DNA of 64,000 nt from Edwardsiella ictaluri ATCC 33202 (lineage in GTDB: Bacteria > Pseudomonadota > Gammaproteobacteria > Enterobacterales > Enterobacteriaceae), in contig NZ_AFJI01000100.1 in assembly GCF_000264785.1 (NCBI RefSeq), positions 1 through 64,000 of the forward strand. Reading direction: 5' to 3'. Shown piece after piece: positions 9,553 through 20,750 of this stretch (position 1 is the stretch's first letter; every line of letters starts with the position of its first letter). The translations under genes and the position numbers were made by a program. Under the pieces are notes generated by a model. That model did no database searches and was not told where the DNA came from. It saw only the letters and a list, made by a program, of their open reading frames with translations.

Positions 9553-10290
9553 ATGCTGGACAATATTCGCATCGTGCTGGTGGAAACCTCCCACACCGGC
9601 AACATGGGGTCAACTGCCCGAGCCATGAAGACCATGGGATTAACCAACCTGTATCTTGTGAACCCGCTGGTACGCCCCGACTCACAGGCCATTGCTCTGT
9701 CAGCCGGGGCCAGCGACGTGATCGGCAACGCGACCATCGTAGGCAGCTTCGATGACGCGATCGTCGGTTGCAGTCTGGTGGTGGGCACCAGTGCCCGTTC
9801 ACGCTCGTTGCCATGGCCGATGCTGGAGCCGCGCGAATGCGGCCAGCGCAGCGCCATGGAATCAGAGCATGCGCCTGTTGCCATCGTATTTGGCCGCGAG
9901 CGCGTCGGGTTGACCAACGATGAGCTGCAGAAGTGCCATTACCATGTGCAGATCCCGGCCAACCCGGAGTACACCTCGCTGAACCTGGCGATGGCGGTGC
10001 AGATCCTCAGTTATGAAATCCGCGTCGCACACCTGGATCGTCAGGCGGCCAAGGCGCCGGCTGTGGAGGAGGCAGCCTATCCTCTGGCAGACGATCTGGA
10101 GCGCTTTTATGCCCATCTGGAGCAGACGCTGCATCACACCGGCTTTATCCGTGAGAAGAGTCCGGGTCAGGTTATGAACCGTCTGCGCCGCCTGTTCACC
10201 CGCGCCCGCCCGGAGGCGCAGGAGCTGAATATCCTGCGCGGCATACTGGCCTCAATTGATAAGTGCGACGCAGAACGGCACAAAAGTTAA
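9553..10290 (+). CDS. trmJ: tRNA (cytidine/uridine-32-2'-O-)-methyltransferase
   Basis: SpoU-class (SPOUT) methyltransferase that modifies the ribose of position 32 in tRNAs. Family motifs are [30 protein letters not shown] and [12 protein letters not shown], the last forming the knotted SAM site. 245 aa. As in E. coli it sits directly upstream of iscR, with a 220-bp gap holding the isc promoter. Confidence 0.96.
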   Translation: MLDNIRIVLVETSHTGNMGSTARAMKTMGLTNLYLVNPLVRPDSQAIALSAGASDVIGNATIVGSFDDAIVGCSLVVGTSARSRSLPWPMLEPRECGQRSAMESEHAPVAIVFGRERVGLTNDELQKCHYHVQIPANPEYTSLNLAMAVQILSYEIRVAHLDRQAAKAPAVEEAAYPLADDLERFYAHLEQTLHHTGFIREKSPGQVMNRLRRLFTRARPEAQELNILRGILASIDKCDAERHKS

Positions 10291-10396
10291 CGGTGACAAC
10301 GACTATATCATAGTAGAATACACGGGTATTTTTGCGCGGATGCTGGCTGGTATTGCTGCGTGTTTCTCGCGGATGGACAGCATTGATAAGCGGATA

Positions 10397-10421
10397 ATAC
10401 TTGACTAAAATAGTAGGATAA
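10397..10421 (+). promoter_or_regulatory. IscR type 1 site A upstream of iscR
   Basis: ATACTTGACTAAAATAGTAGGAT fits the type 1 IscR motif (ATASYYGACTRWWWYAGTCRRSTAT) at nearly every position. It includes TTGACT, which can serve as a -35. In E. coli such sites let [2Fe-2S]-IscR repress its own operon. Confidence 0.85.
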
Positions 10422-10446
10422 ATAGTTGACTGAAATAGTCGGGAAT
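10422..10446 (+). promoter_or_regulatory. IscR type 1 site B upstream of iscR
   Basis: ATAGTTGACTGAAATAGTCGGGAAT is a second, slightly better match to the type 1 motif and directly abuts site A. The tandem arrangement ahead of iscR is the known E. coli layout. Confidence 0.88.
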
Positions 10447-10510
10447 GAGAGGATGAAACCGTTGAGCAACACTGTGTGTTTCACTCTTTTTCCCAAAGGG
10501 GCTATTAGCC

Positions 10511-11008
10511 ATGAGACTGACATCCAAAGGGCGTTATGCCGTAACAGCCATGCTCGATGTGGCGCTTCACTCCCAGGAAGGACCGGTACCGCTGGCGGAT
10601 ATTTCAGAACGCCAGGGGATCTCGCTTTCTTATCTGGAGCAGCTGTTCTCCCGCCTGCGCAAAAATGGTCTGGTGGCCAGCGTACGGGGTCCTGGTGGCG
10701 GTTACCTGCTGGGAAAAGAGACCAGTGAGATCGCTATTGGCGCGGTGATCACCGCCGTGGATGAGTCGGTGGATGCAACCCGCTGCCAGGGGAAAGAGGG
10801 CTGTCAGGGGGGAACCCGCTGCCTGACCCACACGTTGTGGCGCGATCTCAGCGAGCGTATCAGCGGTTTTCTAAACAATATTTCGCTGGCGGAGCTGGTC
10901 AATAATCAGGAAGTCATGGATGTGGCTGACCGACAGGATATTGATGCACGGCGCAGCGTTGTCGCTGCCGGGCATCAGGATACGATTAACGTGAACCTGC
11001 GTGCATAA
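10511..11008 (+). CDS. iscR: Fe-S cluster-sensing transcription regulator IscR
   Basis: Rrf2-family winged-helix regulator that binds a [2Fe-2S] cluster and controls the isc operon. The HTH region spans [18 protein letters not shown] to [16 protein letters not shown]; the cluster cysteines are the three in [13 protein letters not shown] (C92, C98, C104), followed by H107. 165 aa. First gene of iscRSUA-hscBA-fdx-iscX. The 69-bp gap to iscS is where E. coli carries a RyhB target. Confidence 0.97.
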
Positions 11009-11077
11009 GCGCGGGCACGGAGTTGAATTATCACCCGTAGGCAAATCATTTTTGGAAGTGATGTACGGAGCAAAAGA

Positions 11078-12292
11078 ATGAAATTACCGATTTATATGGA
11101 CTACTCCGCAACGACGCCGGCCGATCCGCGCGTGGCTGAGAAGATGATGCAGTATCTGACGCTGGACGGTACATTCGGTAACCCGGCTTCCCGCTCCCAC
11201 CGCTTCGGCTGGCAGGCCGAAGAGGCGGTAGACGTCGCGCGCAATAATATCGCAGAGCTGGTGGGTTCCGATCCGCGTGAGATCGTGTTTACCTCCGGAG
11301 CGACCGAGGCCGATAACCTGGCCATCAAAGGCGCCGCCAACTTCTATCAGAAGAAAGGCAAGCACATCATCACCTGTAAGACCGAGCACAAGGCGGTGCT
11401 GGATACCTGTCGTCAGCTGGAGCGCGAAGGCTTTGAGGTGACCTACATGACGCCGCAGCCCAATGGTCTGATTGACCTGAACGCCCTGGAGGCGGTGATG
11501 CGTGACGACACGATCTTGGTCTCCATCATGCATGTGAATAACGAAATCGGCATCATTCAGGATATTGAGACCATCGGCGAGATGTGCCACGCGCGTGGCA
11601 TTATTTTCCATGTGGATGCCACCCAGAGTGTGGGCAAACTGCCGATTGATCTGAGCAAACTGAAGGTCGATCTGATGTCATTTTCCGGCCATAAAATCTA
11701 TGGTCCGAAGGGCATCGGCGCCCTGTACGTCCGTCGCAAGCCGCGTGTACGTATTGAAGCGCAGATGCACGGCGGCGGCCATGAGCGCGGTATGCGCTCC
11801 GGGACCCTGCCGGTACACCAGATCGTTGGGATGGGCGAAGCCTACCGCATTGCCAAAGAGGAGATGTCGACCGAAGTTCTGCGTCTGCGCGTCCTGCGCG
11901 ATCGCCTGTGGAACGGGCTGAAGGACATCGAAGAGGTGTATCTGAACGGCGCTCTGGAGCAGGGGGCGCCGAATATCCTGAACGTCAGCTTTAACTTTGT
12001 TGAAGGGGAATCTCTGATCATGGCGCTGAAGGATCTGGCCGTCTCTTCCGGGTCGGCCTGTACCTCCGCCAGCCTGGAGCCCTCCTACGTGCTGCGCGCA
12101 CTGGGCCTGAATGATGAGCTGGCGCACAGCTCCATCCGCTTCTCTCTGGGGCGTTTTACCACGGAAGAAGAGGTCGATTACGCCATTGATCTGGTGCGTA
12201 AATCCATCGGCCGTCTGCGCGAGCTCTCACCGCTGTGGGAGATGCATAAGCAGGGCGTGGATATCAGCACCATCGAATGGTCAGCCCATTAA
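11078..12292 (+). CDS. iscS: Cysteine desulfurase IscS
   Basis: PLP enzyme that takes sulfur from cysteine and passes it to IscU, ThiI, TusA and others. The PLP lysine is in [12 protein letters not shown] and the persulfide cysteine in [13 protein letters not shown]. 404 aa, the E. coli length, with the C-terminal [15 protein letters not shown] conserved. Second gene of the isc operon. Confidence 0.98.
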   Translation: MKLPIYMDYSATTPADPRVAEKMMQYLTLDGTFGNPASRSHRFGWQAEEAVDVARNNIAELVGSDPREIVFTSGATEADNLAIKGAANFYQKKGKHIITCKTEHKAVLDTCRQLEREGFEVTYMTPQPNGLIDLNALEAVMRDDTILVSIMHVNNEIGIIQDIETIGEMCHARGIIFHVDATQSVGKLPIDLSKLKVDLMSFSGHKIYGPKGIGALYVRRKPRVRIEAQMHGGGHERGMRSGTLPVHQIVGMGEAYRIAKEEMSTEVLRLRVLRDRLWNGLKDIEEVYLNGALEQGAPNILNVSFNFVEGESLIMALKDLAVSSGSACTSASLEPSYVLRALGLNDELAHSSIRFSLGRFTTEEEVDYAIDLVRKSIGRLRELSPLWEMHKQGVDISTIEWSAH

Positions 12293-12324
12293 TTCCCAGG
12301 ACACCCTTTTAGGAGCATCGATAA

Positions 12325-12711
12325 ATGGCTTACAGCGATAAAGTGATCGATCACTATGAGAATCCGCGCAACGTCGGATCCTTTGACAATAGCGATCCCA
12401 ACGTCGGTAGCGGTATGGTCGGCGCCCCGGCCTGCGGTGACGTGATGAAGTTGCAGATTAAAGTCAACAATGAGGGTATCATTGAGGACGCCCGTTTCAA
12501 GACCTACGGCTGTGGCTCTGCCATTGCCTCCAGCTCGCTGGTCACTGAGTGGGTCAAGGGTAAGTCCCTGGAGCAGGCGGCGGAGATCAAGAATACCGAC
12601 ATCGCCGAGGAGCTGGCGCTGCCGCCGGTGAAGATCCACTGCTCGATCTTGGCAGAAGACGCCATTAAGGCAGCGATCGCCGATTATAAAAACAAGCATA
12701 GCGCGGAATAA
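12325..12711 (+). CDS. iscU: Fe-S cluster scaffold IscU
   Basis: Scaffold on which [2Fe-2S] clusters are built from IscS sulfur. The three conserved cysteines appear in GAPACGD, YGCGSAIASSS and KIHCSILAEDA; LPPVK just before the last is the HscA recognition peptide. 128 aa. Confidence 0.98.
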   Translation: MAYSDKVIDHYENPRNVGSFDNSDPNVGSGMVGAPACGDVMKLQIKVNNEGIIEDARFKTYGCGSAIASSSLVTEWVKGKSLEQAAEIKNTDIAEELALPPVKIHCSILAEDAIKAAIADYKNKHSAE

Positions 12712-12777
12712 GCGCCGTGCTCCGGTGGCCGGCTATCCGGTCACCGTCACCCTGAATTTTTTGACTGAGGTTGTTGT

Positions 12778-13101
12778 ATGTCGATTACCATGAGCGACTC
12801 CGCTGCAAAGCGCGTACAGACATTTTTAACCAATCGCGGTAAGGGATTGGGCCTGCGTCTGGGGGTAAAAACCTCGGGTTGTTCAGGCATGGCGTATGTG
12901 CTGGAGTTTGTCGATGTCCTGAACGAGGACGATGTGGTTTTCGAGGATCAAGGAGTGAAGGTTATCGTTGACGGAAAGAGCCTGGTGTACCTCGATGGTA
13001 CCGAGTTGGACTTCGTTAAAGAGGGGCTTAACGAAGGCTTTAAGTTCAACAACCCAAATGTTAAGAATGAGTGCGGCTGCGGCGAGAGCTTTAACGTTTA
13101 A
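12778..13101 (+). CDS. iscA: A-type Fe-S carrier IscA
   Basis: Carrier that delivers Fe-S clusters to target proteins. The conserved cysteines are in [10 protein letters not shown] and the C-terminal NECGCGESF. 107 aa. Fourth gene of the operon, with a 90-bp gap before hscB. Confidence 0.98.
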
Positions 13102-13191
13102 CCCGCGCCCACGTCACCGGCGGGCGTCGCCTCTCCTTAATTAGCTGACGTCGGCGACGCCGCTTTTACGGTATTAGCATCAGAGTACGGC

Positions 13192-13710
13192 ATGGACTAT
13201 TTCACGCTTTTCGGGTTTCCGGCACGCTATGACGTGGATGGCAGCCTGCTCGCTGCGCGTTTTCAGGATCTGCAGCGTCAGTTTCACCCCGACCGTTTCG
13301 TCACCGCGCCTGAGCGCGATCGCCTGCTGGCAATGCAGCAGGCGACAACCATCAATGACGCCTATCAGACGCTTAAACATCCCCTCAAGCGGGCCGAGTA
13401 TCTGCTCTCTCTGCACGGTTTTGACATCAATAATGAACAGCAGACCTTGCGCGATACGGCTTTCCTGATAGAGCAGATGACCCTGCGCGAGGAGCTGGAG
13501 GTGCTGGAGCACCGTGCCGACGCCGATGAGGCGTTAATGAGCTTTTCCGACAAGGTCGCTAAAATGGTGCAGGTGCGCAGTGCTCAGATGATAAATGAGC
13601 TGGACTGTCAGGCATGGCCGCAGGCGGCGGACAGCGTGCGTAAGCTACGATTTCTGGACAGGCTCCAGCAGCAGACCGAACAGCTGGAAGAGCGGCTGCT
13701 GGGGATGTAA
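13192..13710 (+). CDS. hscB: J-domain co-chaperone HscB
   Basis: Co-chaperone that brings IscU to HscA and stimulates its ATPase. The N-terminal J domain has the HPD motif in [10 protein letters not shown] and the C-terminal helical domain binds IscU. 172 aa. Lies 29 bp ahead of hscA. Confidence 0.96.
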
Positions 13711-13739
13711 CCCTTTTTGACGGATTAACGGAAGCGAAC

Positions 13740-15590
13740 ATGGCGTTATTACAAATCAGTGAGCCGGGACTGAGTGCTGCGCCGCATCAGCGTCGTCTGG
13801 CGGCGGGCATCGATCTGGGCACCACCAACTCTCTGGTGGCTACTGTGCGCAGCGGCCAGGCCGAAACGCTGGCCGATGAGCAGGGGCACCATCTATTGCC
13901 GTCGGTGGTGCGCTACCAGGCTGGCGGACATATCGTCGGCGCCGAGGCCCGTGAGCAGGCTGCCGACGATCCGCTCAATACCGTGAGCTCGATTAAACGC
14001 ATGATGGGGCGTTCGCTGGCCGACGTTCAGGCGCGCTATCCGCATTTACCCTATCAGATGCACGCCAGCGAGAGCGGTATGCCGCAGCTGGCGACGGCGG
14101 CGGGCAGCGTCAACCCGATCCAGGTGTCCGCCGACATCCTCGCCGCGCTCTCTGCGCGCGCACAGGCGGCCCTGGGCGGCGAGCTGGACGGGGTGGTGAT
14201 CACCGTGCCAGCCTATTTCGATGATGCGCAGCGCCAGGGGACGAAAGACGCCGCGCGTCTGGCCGGTCTGCACGTGCTGCGCCTGCTCAATGAGCCGACC
14301 GCAGCCGCCATCGCCTACGGGCTGGACTCCGCCCAGGAGGGGGTGATCGCGGTTTACGATCTCGGCGGCGGCACCTTTGATATCTCGATTCTGCGCCTCA
14401 GCCGCGGGGTGTTTGAGGTCTTGGCCACCGGCGGCGACTCCGCGCTGGGCGGCGATGACTTTGACCACCTGCTGGCCGACTGGCTGCGTGAGCAGGCCGG
14501 TCTGCGCGACCGTAGCGATGCCGGGCTGGCGCGCCGCTTCCTGGATGCGGCCGTCGCGGCAAAAATCGCCCTGAGCACCCAGCAAGAGACGACGGTGTGT
14601 GTCGGCGACTGGCAGGGTGAGGTGAGCCGGGATCAGCTGGATGCGCTGATCGCGCCGCTGGTTAAGCGCACGCTGCTGGCCTGCCACCGGACGCTGAAAG
14701 ATGCCGGCGTTACCCGCGACGAGGTGTTGGAGGTGGTGATGGTTGGCGGCTCAACCCGGGTACCGCTGGTGCGGACGCAGGTGGGCGACTTCTTTGGCCG
14801 TCAGCCGCTGACCACGATTGATCCCGATCGGGTGGTGGCGATCGGCGCGGCTATCCAGGCTGATATTCTGGTCGGCAATAAACCGGATGCCGATATGCTG
14901 CTGCTGGACGTGATCCCGCTCTCTCTGGGGCTGGAGACCATGGGCGGACTGGTCGAGAAGGTGATCCCGCGCAATACCACCATCCCGGTGGCCCGGGCGC
15001 AGGAGTTTACCACCTTTAAAGATGGTCAGACGGCGATGATGATCCATGTGCTGCAGGGCGAGCGCGAACTGGTCCAGGATAATCGCTCTCTGGCACGTTT
15101 TACCCTGCGCGGTATTCCTCCGCTTTCGGCGGGTGGCGCCCATATTCGCGTCACCTTCCAGGTCGATGCTGACGGGCTGCTCAGCGTGACCGCGATGGAG
15201 AAGTCTACCGGGGTACAGGCAGCGATCCAGGTGAAGCCCTCCTACGGGTTGAGTGAAGACGAAATCGTCGGCATGCTGAAAGATTCCATGGCGAATGCTG
15301 AGGGCGATCTCAGCGCACGTATGCTGGCGGAACAAAAGGTGGAGGCCGCGCGGGTGCTGGAAAGCCTGCACGGTGCGCTGCAGCAGGACAGTGCTCTGCT
15401 GGGCGAACAGGAGCTGGCGGCAATCCGCCAGGCGCAGACGGCGCTGCAGGCCGCCGCCGATGGTGACGAGACGTCGGCGATCGAGGCGGCGATCAAGGTG
15501 CTGGATGCACAAACTCAAGAATTTGCCGCGCGGCGCATGGATAGCTCCATTCGCCGTGCGCTGGCCGGTCACTCTGTGGATGAGGTTTAA
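13740..15590 (+). CDS. hscA: Hsp70-type chaperone HscA
   Basis: Specialised DnaK homologue that drives cluster release from IscU. The ATPase domain is marked by [41 protein letters not shown] and [12 protein letters not shown]; the substrate domain follows ([17 protein letters not shown]). 616 aa, as in E. coli. Only 8 bp separate it from fdx. Confidence 0.97.
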   Translation: MALLQISEPGLSAAPHQRRLAAGIDLGTTNSLVATVRSGQAETLADEQGHHLLPSVVRYQAGGHIVGAEAREQAADDPLNTVSSIKRMMGRSLADVQARYPHLPYQMHASESGMPQLATAAGSVNPIQVSADILAALSARAQAALGGELDGVVITVPAYFDDAQRQGTKDAARLAGLHVLRLLNEPTAAAIAYGLDSAQEGVIAVYDLGGGTFDISILRLSRGVFEVLATGGDSALGGDDFDHLLADWLREQAGLRDRSDAGLARRFLDAAVAAKIALSTQQETTVCVGDWQGEVSRDQLDALIAPLVKRTLLACHRTLKDAGVTRDEVLEVVMVGGSTRVPLVRTQVGDFFGRQPLTTIDPDRVVAIGAAIQADILVGNKPDADMLLLDVIPLSLGLETMGGLVEKVIPRNTTIPVARAQEFTTFKDGQTAMMIHVLQGERELVQDNRSLARFTLRGIPPLSAGGAHIRVTFQVDADGLLSVTAMEKSTGVQAAIQVKPSYGLSEDEIVGMLKDSMANAEGDLSARMLAEQKVEAARVLESLHGALQQDSALLGEQELAAIRQAQTALQAAADGDETSAIEAAIKVLDAQTQEFAARRMDSSIRRALAGHSVDEV

Positions 15591-15598
15591 ATATAAAC

Positions 15599-15934
15599 AT
15601 GCCAAAAATCGTATTTCTGCCCAATCAGGAACATTGCCCGGATGGGGCGGTGATCGAGGCCCAGAAAGGCGAGACGATCCTGGACGCAGCGCTGCGTAAC
15701 GGGATTGAAATCGAACATGCCTGCGAGAAGTCCTGCGCCTGTACCACCTGTCACTGCATCGTCCGAGAAGGCTTTGACTCCCTTACTGAGAGCAGCGAGC
15801 TGGAGGATGACATGCTGGACAAGGCCTGGGGCCTGGAGCCGGAAAGCCGCCTGAGCTGTCAGGCACGGGTTACTGATGAAGACCTGGTGGTCGAGATCCC
15901 GCGCTACACCGTTAACCATGCGCGGGAGCACTGA
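15599..15934 (+). CDS. fdx: [2Fe-2S] ferredoxin of the isc operon
   Basis: Adrenodoxin-type ferredoxin that supplies electrons for cluster assembly. Ligands lie in [14 protein letters not shown] plus the later cysteine in SRLSCQARV. 111 aa. The stop is followed after one base by the GTG of iscX. Confidence 0.97.
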   Translation: MPKIVFLPNQEHCPDGAVIEAQKGETILDAALRNGIEIEHACEKSCACTTCHCIVREGFDSLTESSELEDDMLDKAWGLEPESRLSCQARVTDEDLVVEIPRYTVNHAREH

Positions 15935-15935
15935 G

Positions 15936-16136
15936 GTGGGACTAAAATGGCACGATAGCCGCGCCATCGGCGAGGCGCTATATGACGCGCACCCGGATGT
16001 CTCTCCACAGAGTGTGCGCTTTACCGATCTGCACCGCTGGATCTGTAGCCTGGATGATTTCGATGACGATCCGTCAGCCTCCAGTGAAAAAATTCTGGAA
16101 GCCATCCTGCTGGTCTGGTTAGATGAGGTTGAGTGA
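15936..16136 (+). CDS. iscX: IscX, acidic Fe-S assembly modulator
   Basis: Small acidic protein that binds IscS and iron and tunes cluster assembly. It starts with GTG ([20 protein letters not shown]), in line with the E. coli start, with GGGAG eight bases upstream. 66 aa, ending [10 protein letters not shown]. Last gene of the isc operon. Confidence 0.95.
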   Translation: MGLKWHDSRAIGEALYDAHPDVSPQSVRFTDLHRWICSLDDFDDDPSASSEKILEAILLVWLDEVE

Positions 16137-16182
16137 GAAGGGCCTCCCCACCGTTGAGTCGGCGCGGGAGTTGGCCTGGGCA

Positions 16183-16206
16183 AGCCACCCGTAGGGGTGG
16201 CTTTTT
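16183..16206 (+). terminator. Terminator after the isc operon
   Basis: Stem AGCCACCC / GGGTGGCT with loop GTAG and five T. It lies between iscX and pepB, so pepB may have its own promoter or depend on read-through. Confidence 0.85.
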
Positions 16207-16266
16207 ACTATAGACCGTCCGCGAAGTCCGTTCGCGGGGGGCCGCGAAGCAAGCGGGAGAACACGT

Positions 16267-17568
16267 ATGACCAATGAATTGATGTCGGTCCATTTATCAA
16301 GTCAGACCGCAGATACGCGCTGGGGCAGCGATGCGCTGCTGAGCGCGGATACTCAGGGGATGACCATTCACGCGGGAGAATCACTGGACCACGGGGTGAT
16401 TCAGCGCGCCGCGCGCCGCCTAGATACCCAGGGGATGAAGCAGGTCTCTCTGCAGGGGACGTCGTGGAGCCTGAGCGCCTGCTGGGCGTTTTGGCAGGGC
16501 TTTCGCAACCCGAAGGGCGGGCAGTATGTGCAGTGGCCTGCGCTGAGCGTCGCCGATCGCGCTGAGCTGGATCGTCGGCTGCTTAATATCGACTGGGTGC
16601 GCGATACCATCAATACCCCGGCAGAAAATCTGGGGCCGACTCAGCTGGCGCAGCGCGCGGTCGATCTGCTGTGCGCGCAGGCCTGCGACAGTATTCACTA
16701 CCGCATCATTAAGGGCGACGATCTACGCGAGCAGGGCTATATGGGACTGCACAGCGTTGGCCGAGGCTCTGCGCGCGCGCCGGCGTTGCTGGAGCTGGAT
16801 TACAATCCGGGCGGCAAGCCTGATACACCGGTGTTGGCCTGCCTGGTCGGGAAAGGGATCACCTTTGACTCCGGCGGCTATAGTCTGAAGCAGACGGCTT
16901 TCATGGACTCCATGAAATCGGATATGGGTGGCGCGGCATTGGTGACCGGCGCCCTGGCGCTGGCGATCGCGCAGGGACTGCAGGCACGGGTCAAGCTTTA
17001 CCTGTGCTGCGCGGATAACCTGGTCAGCGGCAATGCGTTCAAGCTGGGTGATATCATTCCGTATCGCAACGGTAAACGGGTTGAGATTATGAATACCGAT
17101 GCCGAAGGGCGCCTGGTGCTGGCTGATGGTCTGATCGATGCCTCGCGTCAGGCACCGCGTATGATCATTGACTGCGCCACCCTGACTGGCGCAGCCAAGA
17201 CCGCGGTCGGCGGCGACTACCATGCGTTGCTCTCTTTTGACGATGAGCTGGTGGCGGCGCTGCAAGAGAGCGCGGATCAGGAGGAAGAGCTGTTCTGGCG
17301 CCTGCCGTTGGCGGAGTTTCACCGTAGCCAACTGCCCTCCGCCTTTGCTGATCTCAGCAACGTGGCAGGGGTGGCGCACTCGGCCGGTGCCAGCACCGCG
17401 GCGGCTTTCCTGTCGCACTTCGTCACTGACTACCGGCAGGGCTGGCTACACATTGACTGCAGCGCTACCTACCGTAAGGTGGCGGTGGATCAGTGGTCCG
17501 CCGGAGCGACCGGTATTGGCGTACGGACGCTGTCGCGCCTGTTGTTGACACAGGCTGGGCGCTGCTGA
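16267..17568 (+). CDS. pepB: Peptidase B (M17 aminopeptidase)
   Basis: Broad-specificity metallo-aminopeptidase of the leucyl aminopeptidase family, active as a hexamer in the cytosol. Metal and catalytic motifs: [24 protein letters not shown] and the family signature [10 protein letters not shown]. 433 aa versus 427 in E. coli. Placed as in E. coli between iscX and sseB. Confidence 0.95.
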   Translation: MTNELMSVHLSSQTADTRWGSDALLSADTQGMTIHAGESLDHGVIQRAARRLDTQGMKQVSLQGTSWSLSACWAFWQGFRNPKGGQYVQWPALSVADRAELDRRLLNIDWVRDTINTPAENLGPTQLAQRAVDLLCAQACDSIHYRIIKGDDLREQGYMGLHSVGRGSARAPALLELDYNPGGKPDTPVLACLVGKGITFDSGGYSLKQTAFMDSMKSDMGGAALVTGALALAIAQGLQARVKLYLCCADNLVSGNAFKLGDIIPYRNGKRVEIMNTDAEGRLVLADGLIDASRQAPRMIIDCATLTGAAKTAVGGDYHALLSFDDELVAALQESADQEEELFWRLPLAEFHRSQLPSAFADLSNVAGVAHSAGASTAAAFLSHFVTDYRQGWLHIDCSATYRKVAVDQWSAGATGIGVRTLSRLLLTQAGRC

Positions 17569-17641
17569 CGTTGGCATCATGGTTCCGCCGAATGGCGGAG
17601 CCTGCATCGGTCAAGGAAACACGGAAATAGGAGAGATGACG

Positions 17642-18502
17642 GTGAGTACCAGTACCCGCGATACCCCCCCCGATCACGATGATCGTCAGCATGAGCACGA
17701 TCACCATCACGAAACCCCCGAACAGCGGCTCGAATCCAGCCTGGTTCAGGCGGCGGCCGAACCGGCCTATCTGGCGCTGTTTTACCGTGCGCTGCTGTCG
17801 TCGACGGTCTATCTTCCGGCCCGGAGAGAGGAGATAGCGGAGGCGGACGGCGATACGCTGGCGATCGAACACTGGGAAATGGAGGATGGCACGCGGGTGA
17901 TCCCCTTTTTCTCTACGCCGGCGCGTCTGCAGCAGGCGCTGACGGATGATGGTCCCACGTCTTGGCACGCACTTCCGGTCCGTGAGTTGTTCGCCCTGAC
18001 CCGCGGTGAGACGCTGTTTTTAAATCCCCGCACGGAGGCGGGCAAGGCCTTCTACCCGCCGGAGGTGGCGATGCTGCTGGAGAGCGGTGGCATGGCTCAC
18101 CCACAGACGCTGTCGATCGATGGCGGCGCCGCGATCCGTATCGGACCGGCGGAGCAGACGCCGGAGGCCCTGCAAAGTGGACTGGTCACCCTGTGTGGTC
18201 AGCGTAACCTGGTGCGGAGTGCCTGGCTGGCGCGTTTTCAGGATCTGGCCTGCGATGCGCAGCCGGTGCTGCTGCTGGCGCTGGAGCTGGAGGGAAGCGA
18301 TGAAGCCGCGCATCAGGCGCTGATCCGCGAGGCGGGCACCTTGGCCAGCGCTTTGCTGGATCTGGAGGAGACGATCGACGTCTGCTGCCTTCGCCGTGAT
18401 GCGCAGGATCCGCTGGCTGACTATCTGCGCACCCACGTGACGCCGCTGTATCAGCGCCGCTGGGGCGGCTGGCTGCGCAATGCCATCGCGACGGGGCATT
18501 AG
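17642..18502 (+). CDS. sseB: SseB-family enhanced serine sensitivity protein
   Basis: Homologue of E. coli SseB, a protein of unclear biochemical role whose overexpression raises serine sensitivity. The core matches well (EPAYLALFYRALLSSTVYLP, HWEMEDGTRVIPFF, TRGETLFLNPRTEAGKAF, YQRRWGGWLRN). I start it at GTG 17642, eight bases after AGGAG; an ATG at 17636 is too close to that site. The first 25 residues include an Asp/His-rich stretch (PDHDDRQHEHDHHHETPEQ) absent from E. coli SseB, making it 286 aa versus 258. Confidence 0.88.
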   Translation: MSTSTRDTPPDHDDRQHEHDHHHETPEQRLESSLVQAAAEPAYLALFYRALLSSTVYLPARREEIAEADGDTLAIEHWEMEDGTRVIPFFSTPARLQQALTDDGPTSWHALPVRELFALTRGETLFLNPRTEAGKAFYPPEVAMLLESGGMAHPQTLSIDGGAAIRIGPAEQTPEALQSGLVTLCGQRNLVRSAWLARFQDLACDAQPVLLLALELEGSDEAAHQALIREAGTLASALLDLEETIDVCCLRRDAQDPLADYLRTHVTPLYQRRWGGWLRNAIATGH

Positions 18503-18814
18503 CCCGCCAAATCCTTATCCTGCCTACCGCTGGTGGGGTTCCCTGCAGTATGTATTAAAATATTCATATTTTTTTAACAAATTAACGCAACTGCCATAGT
18601 CAACCCCACGGCGCCCTCTTATAATCGAAGCTGCCAGTGTACGTGCCGCAGATCAGCAGGCAACGGGTCGGCAGGGTATTATCGGTAAAGATAATTTTAA
18701 GTAAAATCTTTCGATAACTCATGGTGTTAGCGTGGCCGGGTGGCTTTCTTTCGTCGCTGTTGCGCCGTAGAATCCCGCGCGGATGTTGATTAAAGCTGTC
18801 TGACAGGGGTAGAC
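18503..18814. other. Intergenic region sseB-ndk, no gene seen
   Basis: 312 bp without a convincing reading frame. It contains an AT-rich block near 18555-18590 and TATAAT at 18620-18625 without a good -35, so a promoter is possible but not established. In E. coli several other genes (pbpC and neighbours) lie between sseB and ndk; they are absent here. Confidence 0.6.
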
Positions 18815-19246
18815 ATGACCTTAGAACGTACCTTTTCCATCGTAAAACCAAACGCGGTGGCCAAAAATGCCATCGGCGCCATCTACGCACGCTTTGAGTC
18901 TGCCGGTCTGAAGATCGTCGCCGCCAAAATGGTGCACCTGACGCGCGAGCAGGCGGAAGGCTTCTACGCCGAACATCGCGAGCGCCCTTTCTTTGACGGC
19001 TTGGTGACCTTCATGACCTCTGGCCCGATCATGGTGCAGGTGTTGGAAGGCAATGATGCGGTGCGTCGCAACCGTGAAATTATGGGCGCCACGAATCCGG
19101 AAAGCGCGCTGGCCGGTACGCTGCGCGCCGACTATGCCGATAGCCTGACAGAGAATGCAGTGCACGGCTCCGATTCTCCGGCCTCTGCCGAACGCGAAAT
19201 CGCCTATTTCTTCAGCGCCGACGATATCTGCCCGCGCACCCGCTGA
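18815..19246 (+). CDS. ndk: Nucleoside diphosphate kinase
   Basis: Transfers the gamma phosphate among nucleoside triphosphates through a phosphohistidine. Visible: [14 protein letters not shown] at the N-terminus, the substrate-binding [12 protein letters not shown], and the catalytic histidine in [16 protein letters not shown]. 143 aa. Ribosome site AGGGG precedes the ATG. Confidence 0.98.
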   Translation: MTLERTFSIVKPNAVAKNAIGAIYARFESAGLKIVAAKMVHLTREQAEGFYAEHRERPFFDGLVTFMTSGPIMVQVLEGNDAVRRNREIMGATNPESALAGTLRADYADSLTENAVHGSDSPASAEREIAYFFSADDICPRTR

Positions 19247-19433
19247 GCGCCATGCCAGCGCGCCAAAATCCCACCCGACTGCATTATCGCCATGGTATCG
19301 GTAGGCGAGAGTGGGTACAATGTGCCGCCCCGTGCTTTCTCCGGGGCGTTATTGTATGCCAGTTTCTGTCCTCTCCGCCCGTAGGGTAGGGAGCAACGAG
19401 CCGCAAAGTGTAACAACGAGGCCTGTTTATTTT

Positions 19434-20669
19434 ATGTCCAAGAATCCTTCATTGCATTCGGGCACTGCGTCCGATGCCACAGCCATCGAGTCTCCCTTGT
19501 CTGATATTCATGTAACGCCAGTTTTTGCTGACGCCGCGCCGTGTGCTTCTCCGGCACCGGAAAAAATTAACCTGCTCGATCTGGACCGTAGGCAAATGCG
19601 CGAGTTTTTCGTCCAGATGGGCGAAAAGCCGTTTCGCGCCGATCAGATCATGAAGTGGATCTACCACTATTGCTGTGATGACTTTGACGCGATGACCGAC
19701 ATCAATAAGGTGTTGCGAGCTAGGCTCAAGCAGGTGGCAGAAATCCGTGCGCCGGAGGTGGCGGTAGAGCAGCGCTCCTCTGACGGTACCATCAAATGGG
19801 CGCTGCAGGTGGGCGATCAGCGGGTGGAGACGGTCTATATTCCGGAAGACGATCGGGCCACTCTGTGCGTCTCGTCCCAGGTGGGCTGCGCCTTGGAATG
19901 CAAATTCTGTTCGACGGCCCAGCAGGGCTTTAACCGTAACTTGCGGGTATCGGAGATTATCGGTCAGGTATGGCGTGCGGCAAAAATCATCGGTGCGCAG
20001 AAAGTGACCGGTAATCGTCCGATCACCAACGTGGTGATGATGGGCATGGGGGAGCCGCTGCTCAATCTGACCAACGTGATCCCGGCGATGGAGATTATGC
20101 TGGATGATTTTGGCTTTGGCCTCTCCAAGCGTCGCGTCACTCTGTCGACCTCCGGGGTGGTACCGGCGCTGGATAAGCTGGGCGATACGATCGACGTGGC
20201 GCTGGCGATTTCGCTGCATGCGCCGAACGATACTATCCGCGATGAGATCGTGCCGATTAACCGCAAGTACAATATCGACATGTTTCTGGGATCGGTTCGC
20301 CGCTACCTGGAAAAGTCCAATGCCAATCAGGGGCGAGTGACGGTAGAGTATGTGATGCTGGATCATATTAACGACGGTACGGAGCACGCGCACCAGCTGG
20401 CGGAGTGCCTGAAGGATACGCCTTGCAAGATCAACCTGATCCCGTGGAATCCCTTCCCGGGAGCGCCCTTTGGCCGCAGCTCCAACAGCCGTATCGATCG
20501 TTTCTCCAAGGTGCTGATGGAGTATGGCTTTACCGTTATCGTGCGTAAGACGCGCGGCGACGATATTGATGCCGCCTGCGGTCAGCTGGCGGGAGAGGTC
20601 ATCGACAGAACTAAACGGACCCTGAAGAAGCAAGCGGCAGGGGAACCTATCAACGTGCGTGAAGTCTGA
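19434..20669 (+). CDS. rlmN: Dual-specificity 23S rRNA/tRNA adenine-2 methyltransferase RlmN
   Basis: Radical-SAM enzyme that methylates A2503 of 23S rRNA and A37 of some tRNAs. The radical-SAM cysteines are in [18 protein letters not shown], and the C-terminal [16 protein letters not shown] carries the methyl-carrying cysteine. I start it at 19434 ([10 protein letters not shown]); an upstream frame is open but unlike the family. 411 aa versus 384 in E. coli, with about 27 extra low-complexity N-terminal residues. First gene of the rlmN-pilW-rodZ-ispG run. Confidence 0.95.
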   Translation: MSKNPSLHSGTASDATAIESPLSDIHVTPVFADAAPCASPAPEKINLLDLDRRQMREFFVQMGEKPFRADQIMKWIYHYCCDDFDAMTDINKVLRARLKQVAEIRAPEVAVEQRSSDGTIKWALQVGDQRVETVYIPEDDRATLCVSSQVGCALECKFCSTAQQGFNRNLRVSEIIGQVWRAAKIIGAQKVTGNRPITNVVMMGMGEPLLNLTNVIPAMEIMLDDFGFGLSKRRVTLSTSGVVPALDKLGDTIDVALAISLHAPNDTIRDEIVPINRKYNIDMFLGSVRRYLEKSNANQGRVTVEYVMLDHINDGTEHAHQLAECLKDTPCKINLIPWNPFPGAPFGRSSNSRIDRFSKVLMEYGFTVIVRKTRGDDIDAACGQLAGEVIDRTKRTLKKQAAGEPINVREV

Positions 20670-20750
20670 TGTAGGGACGAACGGCCGCCTGTGACGGCGG
20701 CGCAGCGCCAGACACCGGCTGAGCCGCACACGGATGTAGCGGAGCAAGGG

